Positions 12,403 through 24,927 of a stretch of DNA of 64,000 nt are shown here, one piece after another (position 1 is the first letter of the stretch; each line of letters starts with the position of its first letter). Position numbers and translations under genes: made by a program. This stretch comes from Thunnus maccoyii (Eukaryota > Chordata > Actinopteri > Scombriformes > Scombridae), in the NCBI RefSeq assembly GCF_910596095.1, contig NC_056551.1, positions 4,761,001 to 4,825,000 on the forward strand, written 5' to 3'. Under the pieces are notes generated by a model. It saw only the letters and a program-made list of their open reading frames with translations, was not told the DNA's origin and did no database searches.

Positions 12403-13130
12403 GACACAACACTAATCTGCTGCCTGCAGTATTTCACTGATGTTTACAAAAAGCAACATAACTTCTTCAATAATCTGGTTTGATTGGATCCATTTAATAA
12501 CCCATCTACAGGGCTGATAGAAAAGTCAATGGAAATTGAATTCCTTCATAATGCTTTTACTCCTACATCCCTTCATTCCAACAAGCTCCCCAAACTGAAC
12601 GACAGGATCTGTCATTGGTTACCACAACTATCCACAATCCACTATTCACATTGTGTTTTCTGATCCTATTGGCAACACAACATTATTGGTCAGAGCCTTC
12701 CAAAACGAATGAAATGAAATTACTGTTGCAAAAATGATTCATGTGACTGTTTTCTGACTGCTTTGGTTAAGGTTTGGTTAGGTTTCGGCACACATGGTCA
12801 AAAGAAACCAACATGGACCATCAGTAGAAAACAGGAAGCAACCAGCAGCCAATGCACTGTCAAACCAATCCAACCAACCCAACATCTTACTTACGCTAAC
12901 TTTGTGGCTCTATTACAACAGCCTCCCATCCGCCTTTATTCATTCTTTTTTTTTGGGAGGACACTCTCCTTCATTCATTAGCATCAACTCCAAAAGACAA
13001 CCTTTTATTTAGGAGACAAATACAGAAGGAAAAAAAAAGACGGTAAGGAAGCAGAAGAGACAGAGGAAACAGGCTGATGACAACACTGCAGTTTAAAAAT
13101 GCATGAGCCTCCAGCTTCCAGCAGACTGCC

Positions 13131-13162
<32 letters not shown>

Positions 13163-13499
13163 GAGCACTGCGGTGTTAGCATTTACCAGTCAGAATGAAG
13201 AACAGACAAACGGGGAACAGTTTAGGATGAAGTAAACACAAGTGATGTTGTGATTATTTCATTATTATTCGGCTGAGTTGTCTTGCATCATGTGCTGCTG
13301 TTGCTCTGTGCGTGCGTGTCATTTAGTTATTTACCAGAGGATTTGATTGTGCTTCTCACATTTCACACACTTCCTGCTGATGATATGTATGCGAGAGAGA
13401 AAGAGACGCCTCTGTTTGACTTATAATAAAGTCACGTCAGCTGAAGCTCAGTGTATGAGTCACGAGTCCCCAAATGAGGAGCAGCAGGAGAAAACAACT
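12403..13499. other. Intergenic DNA with a (GT)n run
   Basis: Contains a GT microsatellite at 13135-13162 and a short A run near 13030. No gene supported. Confidence 0.5.
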
Positions 13500-13925
13500 A
13501 CACCGCCGAGGAGGGGAAAAAGATAAGTTAGAGGAGGAGCAAATGGAGAGGAGAGAGCAGGGAAAGAAGAGGAAAGGAAGGAGAGGAAAGGAAGTCACAG
13601 GAGGGCAAGAGGGGAAATAAAAATAAAGAAATAAGGGAGCAGGAAGAGATGGAGAAAAAGAAAGAGGAAAAAATAGGAGGATGGTAGAATAGAGGAAGCA
13701 AGGTAGAGGAGGAAGATGTAGGAAAAGCAGACCAGGAGAAGGAACAGAAAGGCAAAATAATGAGGAGAGAATAATTAAGAAGGACAAAGAAAGTGTCAGA
13801 AAAATAATTCTATAGATGGAGGAAGAAGATGATTAGAAGCAATGGAAGGAAAAAGAAGAGAAAATGAAAAGACAAGGGAAGAAGATGTGACAATGAAACA
13901 CAAAGAGGATGAGATGAAGGAGATT
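13500..13925 (+). repeat. Long polypurine (GGA/GAA) tract
   Basis: About 425 bases are overwhelmingly purine on the plus strand, with few C or T interruptions. They are mixed GGAA, GAGG and AAAG blocks rather than a pure microsatellite. The complementary strand gives a long spurious Ser/Phe/Pro/Leu-rich frame. Such tracts can form triplex DNA and can behave as old GA-rich satellite-like sequence. Confidence 0.8.
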
Positions 13926-14139
13926 TGTGTCAGATGGTAGCCGTACAAGTATTCATTTCAAGTTCTTCCTAACAGAGTCTGATGCTTAGTCCAGCAGATA
14001 AAAGAGAAACAGCCAAATGCTCCATCACAAAAGATCAGATAAAATCACTTAGCTTCCACTTACAACAAGCTCTCACTAAAACATCACAAGTGGAAAACCA
14101 CACATAACAAAATTAACCTGCCAGACATGGAGAGTTAGC

Positions 14140-14265
14140 TAAGAAGATTGATGCCACTCTCCTATCTGCCCATTAAATATGAAGCTACAGCTAGGAGACA
14201 GTTAGCCTAGCATAATACAATGACTGAAAGCAGGGGGAAACAGCTAGCCTGTCATAAGGTAGCAA
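14140..14265 (+). repeat. Dispersed repeat fragment ('aaacagctagcct' type)
   Basis: The order 'aagattgatgccactctc', 'aatatgaagctacagc', 'gttagcctagcata' and 'aggggg aaacagctagcct'-like text matches a short interspersed repeat I recall from many teleosts. No ends could be fixed. Confidence 0.4.
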
Positions 14266-15809
14266 AACTAATTATATTTACAAAAACTTAAGTAAAAAAC
14301 ATGTTGTGGTTTCAGTAGGGTTAAGTAGCACAACCAGCAGAGACTATGTCATGGTATCATCCCTTATCTGTTTTTTTAAATATAGCAGTTGACATTTCAA
14401 AGATTTGTTACCCCCTCATGATGTTAGACATACACTAACTCATCTCAAGAGATGAAGCAGCAGATGTGGTTCATTTCTTCTAAAGACTGACAAGGATCTG
14501 AAAACTTTCCCAGCACCAAAATACATGTTACATTACATGATATTTTTCAAATCTGCCATCTTTCAGTGTCAGTTAACCATACAGGGACAACTTTATGTTG
14601 AAAGAGGCAATTTCTACACCCACAGGGGCAGGAAATAGACCAGAATGCAATGCAGCAACAATACATATTTGGTTCTGGTTATGATGCAACTCATGCTTTG
14701 TTTCAGCTGGAAACACAATCACTCTTACACTCTTATTATCACTACACATACAATTCAGAGATGCAGTTTCTTTTGTTAAATGAAAAAAAAGGTTTTGAAT
14801 TTTGTTTCGAAATGTAGGTATCGTATTGGCAGTAATTATCGCAAAAATTCAAACAATAAAATCCCTAGAAACGTAGGCCCATTATTAGACCAAATGAGTT
14901 TGGTGATGTGGTGGATTTACCAAGTTTAAAAGAATTCTCCACCAATTTAGTATAACCATAGTACTCATGATGGACAGTAAAAGATATAGGCTTTTTTATT
15001 ACACACCTTCTTCTTCCTTGTCAAAATATGGCACCTACATTACCCACAATGCAATGAAAACATGATTCAGGTGTGTTATGTTAGTAGCGGCTAATGTAGC
15101 CTTAGACCACTAACCTGGGAGATGAGGAGCAGGCTACAGAGGTACTTTCTGACAGGCCACAATTTACCAAATAATTTGAGGGGTAAAATTAAGTAATTTG
15201 GGTATGAATGACTAAATTAAGCTGGCAAAATAAGTAATATTATTCATTTGAGGGCACAAATTACATGTTTTCAAGATGTATTTAATCAAATTGCAAGAGG
15301 TGGTTAAAAAATCTCCACTCAAAAGATAATATCTGTTAGTATAAGCAAAGACTTTCTGATTTTTTTCCTATTTTTGGAAGATCTACATCCTTTCTGCACA
15401 TGCTCAAAGAAACACAGGCAAAATCGAAGGTTTCTCAACTTGTTTCCAGCCTTCATATTCAAAATGTATTAAAGTATTATCCTTCAATGGTCTGGAGAAG
15501 GGTGAAACAGGAACTAAAATGTGGATGTGTAGCTGGAAACCACAATGACTCCCAGTGGATTCAGCTCTATACGACCTCAGTCATAAATAATGGATCCCTC
15601 CACCAAACCATCCACAGATGAAAATGAGTCTGGCTGCATTTGTTAGGCTGCTGCCTGTGAATTTCAAGTCATCTGAGGGTAAATATCTCTTTGACTTTAA
15701 TGAGTGTGCGATGAAGGAAGGAAAGGATTGTGGGGAGAAGACATCAAAAGAAAAGGAGAGAAGAAAGTCAGGGCTAAATCGTGTATATTTCGAAATTGCA
15801 ATTTTAACT
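14266..15809. other. Intergenic DNA, nothing recognised
   Basis: No coding frames beyond short chance ones. AT-rich with scattered repeat-like words but no definable element. Confidence 0.45.
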
Positions 15810-15930
15810 GTAACTTACATCAGTGGTTTCCACCTTTTTGCCTTTTTACCCCTGAAATTTAAGCAGTTGCTACTTGCAACCCCTCATCACACATTGCATA
15901 TGTCAGTGAATGGTGAGCAGTTATGATCAC
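15810..15930 (+). repeat. Dispersed repeat fragment ('ggtttcc acctttttg' type)
   Basis: The text 'tcagtggtttccacctttt' followed by 'gcaacccctcatcacacatt' and 'gtcagtgaatggtgagca' resembles an abundant fish interspersed repeat. Only a fragment is present. Confidence 0.4.
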
Positions 15931-16954
15931 TGAAATTATTTTTGGAGGTCAGAATAGTTAAACTATCTGGTATTCTACAAGAAAAAAAACAAAGAATGAA
16001 GAAAATAAAATAAAAAAACAATTCATATTATTTTGTTTCTTTCTCAAGATTGGCCGGCATGTTCAGTACCAAACCTGACAGGAAAAACCCAGGCAAGGAA
16101 GTCTGAAAATCACTTACTCACTTTTGAAAACCCTACTTTTCTCCCCTTTATTGTTTCCGGTTTATTTCATTATCAAAGTCTCACCACTCAGTTCATTTCG
16201 TCAAGCTCGACTCACGTCACCTTCAGGTAGATTTCTAGGTCGGTCATTGTCCAGTTTAAATGACAGACATCAGGAGGACATACTTATTGGAATGTATCCC
16301 AGTTACACTGGGATACACAGTTAAATCCTCAGAACTGAGGATTGAACTGTATTAACTGTGGTGGATTTCCAGCCACTAGGAGGCAGTATAACTCCTCCAC
16401 GAACCGACAGACACACAGCCCTGAAATGTAATCACTGTATAAAGTTGTTTCAACTATCATGTTAGCAAACCGTTACCTAATTGCTAACTTTTGCTTTACA
16501 ATCAGAGCAGCCTGCTATGGAGTACACTGACTACAAGTGGCCTTTTTACATTACATGTTGTCATTTGATTCATTTTTAATATAGAAAATATAAATGAGTG
16601 GAGTTTAAACTGCAAATGAAACTGCATTTGGATTCTGATTCTGATGCATGTCAGCGGGGTGTTGGAGAGAGAAAGGCATGTTGATTGGATGTGAGGAGGT
16701 GAAGTCTGTGATGCTTTAATTGAAATCCTATGCCATCCTTCATTATAGCTAACTGACTGTAGTCTGACAATGACAATAATCTGATCTGGGCTGCCAGAAA
16801 ATATACATTCAATACAACAATTAGACATTTTTCAGACACACACAACACGTGAAAAGAAAGAGCCAACATCTCTTCCTCGTCTTCTGAGAGAGCAGAGTAG
16901 GAGAGATGGCAGCAGCAGATCGTGACCAGTAACTCTTTGCACTTGGAAAAAAAA

Positions 16955-17145
16955 CTCCACACCTCTCCTCCTCCTCCTCCTCATTTTCTTTCCTTTCCTC
17001 ACCTTCCCTCTCGTTTCTCTCTTTCTGCCTCCGTCACCAGGCAACTAGTCTTTCCTCCTTCCCTCTGTGTTATCTCTTTCTCTCATATCTTTGACACTCC
17101 CCCTTTTCCCATGCATTACTCCTCCCTCCATCCCTGCTTCTGCAC
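16955..17145 (-). repeat. Polypyrimidine (TCC/CTT) tract
   Basis: A strongly pyrimidine-biased stretch on the plus strand, beginning with a (CTC)n run near 16963-16982 and continuing in CTTTCC/CCTCC blocks. It is the mirror in composition of the 13500-13925 purine tract. Confidence 0.7.
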
Positions 17146-17364
17146 TATATGAAAGGTTTTTGTTTCAGCTCAGAAAGACTTGAGCAAAAAGCAGTTATTC
17201 CGTATTCTTTTCTCAACTATCAACATTTAAAATCTCAAGCGTTCGCATCTTAAACTGTGCTGGCTTATGAAATTTGGAAAATGCCTATAAAACCAGCAAT
17301 TACATCACTAAAACCCTTTTCAGTCATGGAATGTGTAATATTGTTGGCTTCATCTATTTGTAGG

Positions 17365-18149
17365 AACCAAGACTGCAGTCCCTCAAATGGCCACGTGAGG
17401 CTGGCTCCAAAAGCAAGTCAATCCCCATAGACCCCCATGTTAAAATGCCCAACTTTACAGCAGAAATAAACGTGTTTACAGCCTGGTACAAAGAACGGTT
17501 TTGGTCTCTATAGCTAATTTCCCCATTCATGACAACTGTACAGGGGTGAATTTTTATATAACTCACCCATTTAAATTTTTTATCAACGTTTAAAGTTATG
17601 CATAATTAAGGGTGTGGCTGCTTTGAATGACAGGTGGGTGCCTTCAACAGGCAAGTCACTACCACAGCAACACTGGTTAGGTAACGTAACCATGGTGTAA
17701 TCCCAGATTCACAGAATATAGGCGTAGCCATAACTTTCGCTATTTCAGTGTTTTTTCAGTTCATAAAAGTCAATTCTAACATTTTGGTCGCCTAGAGTCT
17801 TGTTCAGCATTTGTTTGTACTAAAAGACCCTCTAAGGGGTCGGATGTTCAGCTTTTTCCAGTAAGTACATTTTGTTTTAATGGGTTTAAACCTGTTTTTC
17901 GCTAGTGAAAATCAGCATTAGCATTATCACAGTTAACCATAGACTGTAAATGCACCATAATAACCAAGCTAGCAGCTAGCGTCTTGCCTTAGGGTCAACT
18001 TCACCCTTTCATTCAAATATGGTCACTTCTGGCTCCAAAAATCCAAGATGGCAACGGTCAAAATGCAAACTTGAGGCTTCAAAATGGGAGTCCACAAACC
18101 AATGGGTGATGTCACATCTGCTACATCCATTATTTTTTACAGTCTATGG
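17365..18149 (-). mobile_element. Non-autonomous DNA element, family R2 copy 1
   Basis: About 785 bp ending in 'accaatgggtgatgtcacat', a short spacer and 'ttacagtctatgg'. The reverse complement of this end matches the left end of the element at 30150. The other end has 'ctggctccaaaagcaagtca', which is related to the far end of that copy. Internal text ('tttacagcagaaataaacg', 'ggttttggtctctatagcta') is as I recall from a widespread fish element. Frames inside are chance. Confidence 0.6.
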
Positions 18150-18579
18150 TAGGAATGCATTTTGTAGCATAACAAGACTCAGGATTAGATTTTTTTATTA
18201 ATATAATGAGGAAACATTTAACTTATCTAATTAACATTTTTATGTTTCTGTTGAGGCAACTCCAGGGTTTTGACCAGGAGAGTTGTTAGCAGAGGTGATA
18301 AGTGCTGTATTGGGTGAAACATGTCCAGCTGGTGAGTAAACAACAAATAAATTAACTAACACACTAACTTCAGCTTAGTAACCAGTAGCACAACTTTTGC
18401 TCCTCTTCTTGAGCAAAAGTGATTGATCAATCATTGTTACCTGCTGAGCGGAATTAGACAAATCCTGACTCATCTTATGTTGTGATCAATTTAGTTACTA
18501 GATGACAGTCTGATTAGTCGCCTCAATCATTTAATTCTTGTCCTGTGTGAATTAGTGCTCTGCTCATTTTTCCTGAACC

Positions 18580-19075
18580 TTAAAGGACAAGGCTGGCGTT
18601 TTTGTATATTAATTCTTAAAAACAAATCTCATGTGCAGAGCCAAACCAACAATGAATTAATCCTACTTACAAGTATTGTGTGTGTATCCAAAGCCTGCTA
18701 TATTCCTCCGTTGTTGATCAAAAACTATGAAAAACACATCAGTGAGGTAAACCACTGCACTGGGTGACATGTTCCTTTGCCAAAAGGAGTTGTGGTTTAG
18801 TTTTTTTGGAAACGGCTCCAAAGACTAATAACAGAAGAGTAGTTCTCTGAAGAGTACTTCCATGTAATGCAGATTCTTGTGACACTTAACTGCGCTTGCA
18901 CAGGATCGCTGTTCCATTTACAGATCTTTGCTAGCTTGTTGTGCTACATATCACAACCTCTTGACTTCGTACTAAAGTTCTTTGAGAAATTCGCAATGTA
19001 GTACAAAGTCAAGAGGTTGTGATATGCAGCACAACAAGCTGTATGACTGAAACATATTTTTTCACAGATGAGCAA
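18580..19075 (+). mobile_element. TTAA-flanked non-autonomous element, family R3, with foldback core
   Basis: It begins at TTAA (18580-18583) followed by 'aggacaaggctggc'. Text including 'gtgtgtatccaaagcct' recurs at 40160. Near the right side lies a strong foldback (18933-18974 pairing with 18999-19040). The right terminus is not fixed because a SINE follows at about 19092. Probably a piggyBac-type (TTAA-targeting) MITE. No transposase. Confidence 0.5.
18933..19040. repeat. 42-bp inverted repeat (foldback), 24-bp loop
   Basis: Bases 18933-18974 are the reverse complement of 18999-19040 apart from two mismatches. The loop is 24 bases. The arms include 'tatcacaacctcttgac' and 'gtcaagaggttgtgata'. 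The structure sits inside the R3 element and is likely part of it. Confidence 0.9.
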
Positions 19076-19091
19076 AAATAACAAAAGAACT

Positions 19092-19268
19092 AAACCATTG
19101 GTTGCCCCAATATCCTAATGATTAAGGCATATACCACATAACAGCAAAGTCCGATTCCAGCAAGGGACCATTGTCACATGTCATACCCCTGTATATGTCA
19201 CCTTGTGTCCTGTCACTCTCTACACTGTCATCTGTCAAATAAAGGCAGAACACCAAAAAAAAAGAACT
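19092..19268 (+). mobile_element. tRNA-derived SINE with poly(A) tail and target duplication
   Basis: The body runs 'cctaatgattaaggcata', 'agtccgattccagcaagg', 'tgtcactctctacactgtca', 'caaataaaggcag' and an A-rich tail. I recall this arrangement from teleost tRNA-SINEs. The 9-bp sequence AAAAGAACT occurs at 19083-19091 and again at 19260-19268, consistent with a target-site duplication from retroposition. Confidence 0.65.
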
Positions 19269-20833
19269 GCACCCCTTGAAAAGCTGTCATTTCATGACAT
19301 GACATATTTAATAAATAGAGCTATGGACCGTCAGTACCATATGCCTCAATTCAAGTAGAGCATGGGCATCCAGGTTAATGATTGGTTTCAGCACAGACAG
19401 AAATTCTACTCACTGATTCATCCCAATTCTCCTCCCATTTGGAGGAGAAATACTGAATCCTTGTTAAAAAAAAAAAAAAAAAAAGCAATGGATATAAAAA
19501 TTCTGGATAAAGCCTTTCACCACATTTTTCAGTGGTAGAATGTTAATTCTTCCAGCGTTGCTAAAATCCCCCCATTCCCAGAAAAATACTGTACTTGGTC
19601 ATGGCCTCAGTGTCCATAGCTCCAGTCCTGGTCACATTGGATAGAATTTAACTACATGTGATCAATCACTTAATCAAACCCTAATTGGCCTATGGAAAAT
19701 AACTGAAATGGAACTAATGAGGCAAACAATGTTTATAAAGAGGACTTTTAAGACACATCAACCAATGGTGACATAATAGAAAAATTACATACATTATTAC
19801 AACAAAATAACTGGCAGCCATCATTTTTTCAGGTTTGATAGCTTGGTGTCCTTTTAACCCCTTTAAAGAAAGCAGAAGCAGAGAGTCAAACAAAACCACT
19901 CACATCTGCTGCTTGACTACAGAGACGCCACATGAGGTATACCAGTGATGCTAAATTATTGACAAAAACAAATTACTGTGCAGTAAATTGAAGCTATAAA
20001 TGTTTCAAAGGCTGCATTTTTTAGTATGTGTGACCTTAAATTTTCTTCATTCAAGTTTGATGTAGTTTGTTTTGTGTTGTGTGTTTTTTGTTGTTTACAG
20101 TTCATGTTTTTTTACAGTCCAAAGGTGTGTGTGTTTGTGTGTGTGTGTGTGTGTGTGTTGAGGGGGGTGTTTACATAATTTATAATAATTTCATTTCTAC
20201 TGAAATACACTGTTTACAAGCTATTGTTTTATTAAGTTTGTCATCTTTGAAAATAGGACCTGGCAATTTGCTTGAAATTACCAAGATAATAATAAAGATA
20301 TTTTCTGATACCTACATATAGGACAATATGACAAATATATGCAAAATCACAGTACTGCTCAAAGCAATGAACTGTATTTAGAATATCTAATTCTGTTTTT
20401 AAAAATGAATAATGGCCGCTACATCATTATCTGATCTTTTTTATTCCTGTTGGTGTCCATATCTGCCCCAAAAATCCATCTTTGTATGCTTTATAATTTG
20501 TTTCATAGTTCATGTTTCATTTCATGAACTTGCATCCCATGTGTTCTACAATCCTCAAAAACACACCTGTCACATAACTTGTAGGAAAATCATATGATGC
20601 CCTGCTACAATGTTTTGGACATCAGTTTGCTGGAATGCAAACTTGCAGTAAACACAGATAGAGGACACTCTGTTGTTTCTGTAACAGAACAATGTCCCTG
20701 CAACTTCATTACTGATTTTCTGTGCCACACACACACACATCCACAAACACAGTCTCATACACACACTCTGGATCACATACCCCATAGAGGAGGAGATCCA
20801 ACACTTGAGACAAAAACAAAACTCCCACTCACT

Positions 20834-20869
<36 letters not shown>

Positions 20870-21173
20870 GAGCACTTCCCATTGGGGCAAAAAACATCCA
20901 GTGTTGCTGGTTACATTCATTATTAATAAGCTGCAATTAGATTCTAATCCGCTGCTGCTTTTTACAGCATAGACACAGTTTGATTACCAGACAAATAAAA
21001 CACTTCCTCAGAACGTTCCCATATACATAAAATATGCTCAGTACACACAATTTTGGTCACCACAGTAATCTATCAGAGTAGTAATAAGATGCCGGTCAAA
21101 ATTTCCCAAAGCACAAAGTGGTGTCTAAATCAGCATTTTTTTGGTCCAACCAACTGGGTAAGAGAAAGAAAAG
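19269..21173. other. Intergenic DNA with several CA/GT microsatellites
   Basis: Contains an A run (19465-19483), a GT run (20125-20159), a short AC run (20728-20739) and an AC run (20836-20865). No gene supported; the frames through these runs are low complexity. Confidence 0.6.
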
Positions 21174-21230
21174 CAGAAATCAAATGCAAATCCCCAAATA
21201 TTACATTTGGGGATTTGCATTTGATTTCTG
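21174..21230. repeat. Perfect 26-bp hairpin, 5-base loop
   Basis: Bases 21174-21199 are an exact reverse complement of 21205-21230, with the loop 'attac'. The arms contain CAGAAATCAAATGCAAATC and end in CCCCAAAT. No mismatch is present, so the structure is either young or maintained. No flanking gene. Confidence 0.97.
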
Positions 21231-21353
21231 TTTGACATGTAAATTATTAATCATTTAACAGAATCAGTCCACTAGTTTATAAACAGACTATATTTTTGCC
21301 GTTATAGTGATCACACAATGTTCGTAAGAAAGGATGGTGGGTCACACTTGGTA

Positions 21354-21834
21354 GGGAATTGAACCTCACACACTGGTAATGTTAGTGCCTTCCTCTAGGG
21401 AATTTATCTTTAAACCCTGCCAATGTTAGTACATTGTTTTATGGAAGTGAACCTCTAACCCTGGCAGTGTTAGCTCCTAGGGAACTGAAGTTCAAACCCT
21501 AGTTAGTGTCTTGCTTGACAGAACTTTACTTCCAACCCTGGCAGTGTTAGTGTGTTGCTGTAGGGAACTTTACTTCCAGCTGTGGCAGTGTTAGTGCTTT
21601 ACTCTAGGGAACTGAACTTCCAAAGCTCATACTGTGGGTCCCTTGCTTTATCGAGATGAACTTCCAGTGTTAGTGCTTTGCTCTGGGGAACTAGACTTCC
21701 AAACCTGCTGGTGTTAATGCCTTGATTTAGAGAACTGAACTTCCAAAACCTGGCAGTGTTTGTGCCTTCTTTTAGGGAACTATACTTCCAGCCTTGCTCT
21801 GGGGAATTGATCTTCCGACCCTGGCAGTGATAGG
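21354..21834 (+). repeat. Minisatellite, about 12 imperfect units of ~40 bp
   Basis: The approximate unit is 'gggaactgaacttcc', then 'aaaccctggcagtgttagtg', then 'cyttgctcta'. About twelve units can be read, from the 'gggaattgaacc' unit at 21354 to the 'ctggcagtgatagg' end at 21834. Lengths vary from about 27 to 45 bases. The number and divergence of units suggest an old tandem array. Confidence 0.85.
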
Positions 21835-22059
21835 ATCTCGCTGTGCTGAATCTCTTATGTGTAAATTATGCACATCAGAGAAATAAAAACAGACTACTGT
21901 CTTGAGAATAGGGCTGGGTATCATTCAAAAAAGTTTTGATACCAGTATCGGTACAATACTTTTTTCGATACCAATTTTATGAATCCATTTTAACAAAAAG
22001 AAAATAACATTGTAGTACAAATCTTTAGTTTTATTTCTCAGCTCTGTGGCATTTTTCCA

Positions 22060-22160
22060 CAGTGGAGAATTGTGATAGAGATTTTTCACAGTTTTCTGAT
22101 ATTTTTAAGGCCAAACAATTAATTGATCAATCAAAAATACAGTCTGTAGATTAATCCATC
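22060..22160. mobile_element. Fragment of hAT-like MITE
   Basis: 'ttttctgatatttttaagg', 'ccaaacaattaattgatca' and 'gtctgtagattaat' correspond to the right part of the element at 12080-12402. The ends are missing. Confidence 0.45.
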
Positions 22161-23795
22161 ATACTAATGAGCACTTGCATCTCATTTTTTTCCTAAAAAG
22201 TTTTAGTTATTGGCTAAGGAGAAAGACAAGTGGGCCTCAGTTGCAAAAAGTCAATTCTTGGATAGTCTTACATTTTGTGCTCATTTTCTTCCATTAGGCT
22301 CATTTGGATATGAGGTAAAAGAACATGAATTATATTCTGCAGCAATGTCCCTCTGAAGTGCTAAAACAGACATCTTTTCCTCCCACAGCATGGCAAGGAA
22401 AAGGGAAAAAACAAGGATGGTACAAAATCACAAAATGTCAAGGCAGCACTTTAATAGAGGATCACTCTGCCCCCCTGCCAAACTCCTGCCTGTCAAATTA
22501 GAGAGGGCTGTAATGTTTTTTTTTTTTTTTTTAACTGAGCAGATCAAAATGTCAAGACAGAGGACATACAACTTAGGGGAGGGGATAACGTATCCTGGGA
22601 TAGCAGCAAATAAAATGTCTTCTACATGAAAGATAAAACGAAGCACAGAGGTAGAATGAGTGAAAGATGAGAGAACGAGACAAACGAGTACAGATTGTGT
22701 TTAGTCTCATGGTGCATTCTTGGCAGTGACGTATAGACCTCATTGCTTTTCAGTTTATTAATTCATGGTTAGATTATCCAAAAGTGATCTCAGCTCTGTG
22801 GCTCCTTGGTTGATCTGATCTTTTCTTCTTCACTATCAAGTCGCAGCCTATGAGCCGGGCTGTGACATTAGTTACAAGGATTATTATGCAACATGTTTTT
22901 TCTGCTCATGTGTTGCATTTACATCACTAGATTATGCTTAAGCCTTATCTTTTTACCAACACATTGTAAAACTGATATTGAAAACTGAAAACTAGAAACC
23001 AGACCATTAAATTTGGTACTATCATCAAATATCAGCTTATCACAGACGCTGTATATCACTATCACACAATGTCCCCCATTAACCAACAAGATTAAAGTTT
23101 GTATCTATCATCTGCATTCTATGAACTCTTTGAATGCAGCATCATCATGAGTAAAACCCCCTCTCTGTGGCTTCTCCTGCAGTCTGGAGTGAGACCAGGT
23201 TGCATATTTTCAGCAGTATTCTTCCTCCTCACTGTCGACAAGATCAAACCACAGACATAAAACCATTCAGTGGACCTTCAGTGGACGCTGTACAGGCACC
23301 TTGAAGATTTGGACTTCCTTGCCATCTTTTCCACCATTTACAACATACAAGCTGGTAGGAGACCAAAACTGGTAAGAAAAGAATTGAAGCATTCCACAAT
23401 GGACACATGAGAAGGCCATGTGGCATCTTCTGGCCTAACAAGATCACAAATAAGGATGCAAAATATATCCTTGATTTGCAATGACGGTAAATATATCCTT
23501 TATCATTGGCTGATAAATAAGAAAATTAATTTAGTGTTATTGTTCCAATAATAGAATTTCAGCTGATAACTACGTCTGATAATGGGAGCCTTTTTACATT
23601 GAATGCAGACTAGAGACGCCACTCTGAATTATATAAGGTCAGGTCTTCTGTCAGTAGTGAGGGGGACAGACAAAAGCAGAGCAGAGGATGTGGTTTTAGT
23701 GTAGTTTATGCTACTGCGTACAGTCACGCCTCACTGCATTTCCCTCCTCTCCTCTGCTCTCTGTGCCAGTCAGTGCCTGTGTTTGTACTCCGCCA
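22161..23795. other. Intergenic DNA, nothing recognised
   Basis: Contains a T run at 22509-22527. Frames are short and lack domain content. Confidence 0.5.
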
Positions 23796-24133
23796 TACAC
23801 ACACACACACACACACAAACACGCATACACACACAGCGTGCAAAATGAATTTTTTTTGTCCACCGGCCAAATGGCTAGTGAATGTTCAAATTTTACCAAC
23901 CACTCTATAGATTGCCATTGTTTTTTGGCTGATGAGTGAAGCAAATCGACCAGCCGCTTGCATATTTTACCAGTATTTGGCTGGTGGCTGGTGCTAATTT
24001 TGTGCCCTGTGCACACATGCACACGCGCATGAACACCCACACACACAAGTTAGTGCAGCTATCCTTGTTAGGACATTGCATTGACTTCCATTCATTGTCA
24101 ACAGCCTAACCCTAACCCTAACCCTAACCTTAA

Positions 24134-24910
24134 CGATTCTATATGTAGGAATCAGAAATCTCCTCTCATTAGTGACATCTGTGGCTGTTAAATAAGCTAC
24201 AGTCAACATCCTCGTGCTTGTGCACACATGCTCACAGACACACACACAGAGGCTCCTGCTTGGTTGTGGCCGCTGGCCAGTGAAAGCCGATCTGCACCAC
24301 CCAACTCACACAAATATGCGTTGCTCAACCACCCGACCTGCAAACTGCCAACTTTTTTTGTTTTAGTGTGAAATGTGTGCTTATTATGACTTTTGGACTG
24401 CCAACAGGAAAAACAAATGGGGTAAGTTATGTTCTGCTATCGCTCTGGAGCTTGTTTTCTTCTCCTTTGTTGAGGAAATAATGTTGTTTTACTTGTGTGT
24501 GTTTGGGAGCTGGCAACTTGTCATTGCAGGGGTGTTTTGTTGTGAAATGTGTAGTGGTTGACGGAGGTAGCAGGCTGGCTCGTTAGCTGGAGAACTAATA
24601 TCTGCAGGGTGTGTCTTATCGGATAGCACCCTTTTTGTTGTGTTGTTGTGTCATTATGCCGGTTGTTTGCTGATGTTAGCGGGAGAGAGGCGAGGCACTC
24701 GGAGCGCGCAAAAACGTTACTTCTGTTGGTTTTTCACAGAAAATCCGGCCCAGGTCCTTCACATAGAAGTCAGTCTACAGGCTGTTACAGACAATCGAGA
24801 AAGTCTGGGAAGGTCTCATTTTTTGTGTTACGTTACAACCCGTTCACTCATTGGCAATTAATAAACCATTAATACATTTAAATTGCTTCACAATTCTACA
24901 TATAGAACCT
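24134..24910. mobile_element. TTAA-flanked transposon inserted in another repeat
   Basis: It is bordered by TTAA at 24130-24133 and 24911-24914. The terminal inverted repeats are CGATTCTATATGTAG (24134-24148) and AGGTTCTATATGTAG (reverse complement of 24896-24910), identical at 13 of 15 positions. TTAA duplication is the signature of piggyBac-type transposition. The 777 bp have no transposase frame, so the element is non-autonomous. The frames inside (for example 24640-24872) are not considered genes. Confidence 0.75.
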
Positions 24911-24927
24911 TTAACCAGGACTTCAGA

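Noticed and set aside
13437..13787. 116-codon Ser/Phe/Pro/Leu-rich minus frame
   Set aside because: It is a translation of the complement of a polypurine tract.
24105..24132. Interstitial telomere (CCTAAC)n
   Set aside because: Only about four units, embedded in a known-type dispersed repeat that carries such units. No evidence for a chromosome end or fusion.
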